DNA of 7,078 nt, taken from contig JAESUD010000365.1 of NCBI GenBank assembly GCA_016763335.1, forward strand, positions 1 to 7,078. Direction: 5' to 3'. The notes below the pieces were generated by a model that was not told the origin of the DNA, made no database searches, and worked only from the letters and a program-made list of their open reading frames with translations. Source of the DNA: Emcibacteraceae bacterium. Its GTDB lineage: Bacteria; Pseudomonadota; Alphaproteobacteria; Sphingomonadales; Emcibacteraceae. Positions 5,799 through 7,078 of this stretch are shown here, in pieces. Numbering within the stretch: the first letter of the stretch is position 1; each line of letters starts with the position of its first letter. Position numbers and translations under genes: made by a program.

Positions 5799-6909
5799 TT
5801 GACCAAGATTACCAAACGACTTGTAGATAGTTCAGCGCCACAAGATAAAGGTTATTTCATATGGGATGATGAAGTTTCAGGCTTTGGTATGCGCGTATTT
5901 AAACCAGGTCGTAAGTCATACCTTATTCAAGGCAATCCACCAGAAGACTGACCATCGGCTCACATCGAGTACTGACCCCCGATGAAGCACGTAAAGAAGC
6001 ATGAGCCTTACTCGTTGATGCTCCCCAAAGGTGGAAACCTTCCGAAGAAAAACGCCTATACCGACACGTCCCAACCATAAAAGCCTTATGCTAACGCTTT
6101 ATGAATGATCATGTTCCAACTGCTTGCAAAGCATCTACTCAAAAAGAATATAGGCGCAATGTAGATTTATTTATTAATCCCGCTATTGGCAGATTAAAAA
6201 TTCAAGATGTATCAAGGCCTGATATATCAAAATTTCATCAATCCTTAAAAAGCCCCCGCCCCCTACCAAGCCAATAGAGCATTAGGAGTATTGTCCAAAC
6301 TATTTAACCTTGCTGAAGAATGGGAGTTAAGGCTCGATGCTTCAAATCCTTGCCACCACGTTAAAAAATTTACAGAAGAAAAGAGATACGATATTTATCC
6401 AATAGAGAACTATCCAATCTCGGAGAAACACTCCGCAAATGTGAAGCTGAAAATACAGAAAACCCTTACGTGATATCCACCCTAAGGTTACTCCTTTTAA
6501 CGGGTTGTCGCCTTGGTGAAATACAAACTTTGGAATGGGGTTACATTCAAGAAAACTGTTTAAAGCTTCCTGATTCAAAAACGGGTTCAAAGAAAGTGTA
6601 TCTTAGCGAAGCCGTTTTAGAAATCCTGTCTAAAATCGAAAAAGTGAAAAACAATCCTTACGTTATTGTTGGAAATAAAGCAGGACAACATATAATCGAT
6701 ATGCAAAAGCCTTGACGGCGTATACCTACGTTAGCTAATCTGAAAGATGGTCGCATTCATGGTTTTCGTCATACATTCGCCTCTGGGGCTGTATCAGGTG
6801 GGGAAAGCTTACCATAGAAAAAAAGCAACAGCCCGTTACCGATCCTGTTCATAACGCTGCCGAGAGAGTTTCTAGTGCGATTGCGGAAGTTCTATTGTCT
6901 AATAAGTGA
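5799..6909 (+). pseudogene. Tyrosine recombinase (phage/island-type integrase), heavily degraded
   Basis: Remnant of a P4/island-like integrase of about 400 residues. The likely start is TTG at 5799, with TTGGAG 6 nt upstream. Pieces in order: N-terminal arm-binding domain TKITKRLVDSSAP..WDDEVSGFGMRVF (5799-5948, stop 5949); RRLTIGSHRVLTPDEARKEA (from 5942), TGA at 6002, then ALLVDA..SEEKR, TAA at 6092; core-binding segment RFMNDHVPTA..EYRRNVDLFINPAIG (to about 6255); frameshift in a C run; YQANRALGVLSKLFNLAEEW (6264-6384); frameshift near 6383; catalytic box I LLLLTGCRLGEIQTLEW (Arg); TGA at 6713; box II IHGFRHTFASG (His-x-x-Arg); TAG at 6815 with loss of the expected LLGH segment; ATARY, probably holding the catalytic Tyr (6837-6839); a further shift; DPVHNAAERVSSAIAEVLL to the stop at 6907-6909. 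At least four frame changes, four in-frame stops and two small deletions make it non-functional. Residues left after decay still read clearly, so the loss is fairly recent. Confidence 0.9.
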
Positions 6910-7009
6910 ATGACTGCTTTGGGTCCAGACTGTGTGAAAAGTCTGCATCTGGGTCTTAGTTAATAAAACTTGTCCTATTCTCCCGATCTTGGCTGCTTTG
7001 GCAGTCATT
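6909..7009. repeat. Inverted repeat AATGACTGC / GCAGTCATT after the integrase remnant
   Basis: A perfect 9-bp inverted pair, at 6909-6917 and 7001-7009, bounds an 83-bp non-coding spacer. The arms continue into related TTTGG-containing sequence. I do not recognise a transposase or known element inside; it could be a small palindromic intergenic repeat or chance. Confidence 0.4.
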
Positions 7010-7078
7010 GGTGGTCGATGTTTTTATTGTTTTTGACCAGTTAATGATAAAACTAACCTCTCATGGCCGTTCTGAGGC
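6910..7078. other. Non-coding right end of the window
   Basis: No supported gene. Beyond the inverted repeat and hairpin there is a weak 5-bp stem TGGTC/GACCA (7012-7016 with 7035-7039). A minus-strand frame open from the window edge to a stop at 7024-7026 encodes only about 17 residues and could be the end of a gene lying to the right. Confidence 0.4.
6926..6945. other. Hairpin just downstream of the integrase remnant
   Basis: CAGACT and AGTCTG form a perfect 6-bp stem around the 8-nt loop GTGTGAAA, 16 nt after the old integrase stop. No T run follows on the plus strand, so it is not a classical terminator. It sits inside the 6909-7009 inverted repeat. Confidence 0.4.

Larger units (their letters stand above)
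5583..7078 (+). mobile_element. Decayed integrative element, tRNA-adjacent end (continues past the window)
   Basis: A truncated tRNA 3' end (5583-5624) is followed 175 nt later by a tyrosine-recombinase integrase remnant that points away from it. This is the standard mark of an element integrated at a tRNA 3' end. The fragment's CCA end faces left, so the flanking chromosome is the Nudix/phosphorelay side and the element extends right. The far boundary, with an intact tRNA copy expected, is not in the window. The integrase is dead, so the element cannot move by itself. Confidence 0.6.

Noticed and set aside
6342..6590. Minus-strand open frame of 82 codons
   Set aside because: It is antisense to the integrase remnant, whose pieces match a known family in order.
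7024..7078. End of a minus-strand gene entering from the right edge
   Set aside because: Only about 17 codons are visible, with no recognisable motif.

Overview
The window looks like an AT-rich chromosome segment from a Gram-negative proteobacterium. It carries a periplasmic-binding-protein/hybrid-kinase signalling system, a sigma-54 (RpoN) activator, and genes with clear AGGAG-type ribosome sites. The class cannot be fixed: the activator is strongly like Vibrio LuxO, while a tRNA fragment and the integrase remnant would also suit an alphaproteobacterium. I cannot name the species.

Left two thirds (1-5537): a compact phosphorelay. A truncated plus-strand gene supplies the end of a receiver domain and an Hpt domain. 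Convergent to it, on the minus strand, lies an apparent three-gene operon: a PhnD-like periplasmic binding protein (3916-4794), a membrane hybrid histidine kinase ending in a receiver (2016-3923), and a LuxO-like sigma-54-dependent response regulator (544-1965). Divergent from the operon is a Nudix hydrolase gene (4998-5537). The layout recalls LuxP-LuxQ-LuxU-LuxO of Vibrio quorum sensing, with a PhnD-type protein in the place of LuxP. The expected phosphate path is kinase His255 to its receiver Asp563, to an Hpt histidine (possibly the one encoded at 382-384), to Asp54 of the regulator.

The control region (4795-4997) is the most informative part. It holds two divergent elements with the exact GG-N10-GC geometry of sigma-54 promoters, one facing the operon and one facing the Nudix gene. 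Between them is one inverted repeat, TTGCAAAATGCAA, which matches the LuxO operator consensus as I recall it (TTGCA-WWW-TGCAA). The regulator also keeps the LuxO-like DNA-recognition helix. The simplest reading is that the phosphorelay activates its own sensor operon and the Nudix gene from one shared operator.

Right third (5538-7078): after a Rho-independent terminator comes a 42-bp minus-strand 3' fragment of a tRNA gene, from the anticodon loop to CCA. It is followed by a tyrosine-recombinase integrase pseudogene (5799-6909) with at least four frameshifts, several in-frame stops and small deletions. This is the decayed end of an integrative element inserted in a tRNA gene; the orientation puts the signalling genes on the chromosomal side. 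The last 170 bases hold a hairpin and an inverted repeat but no gene I can support.
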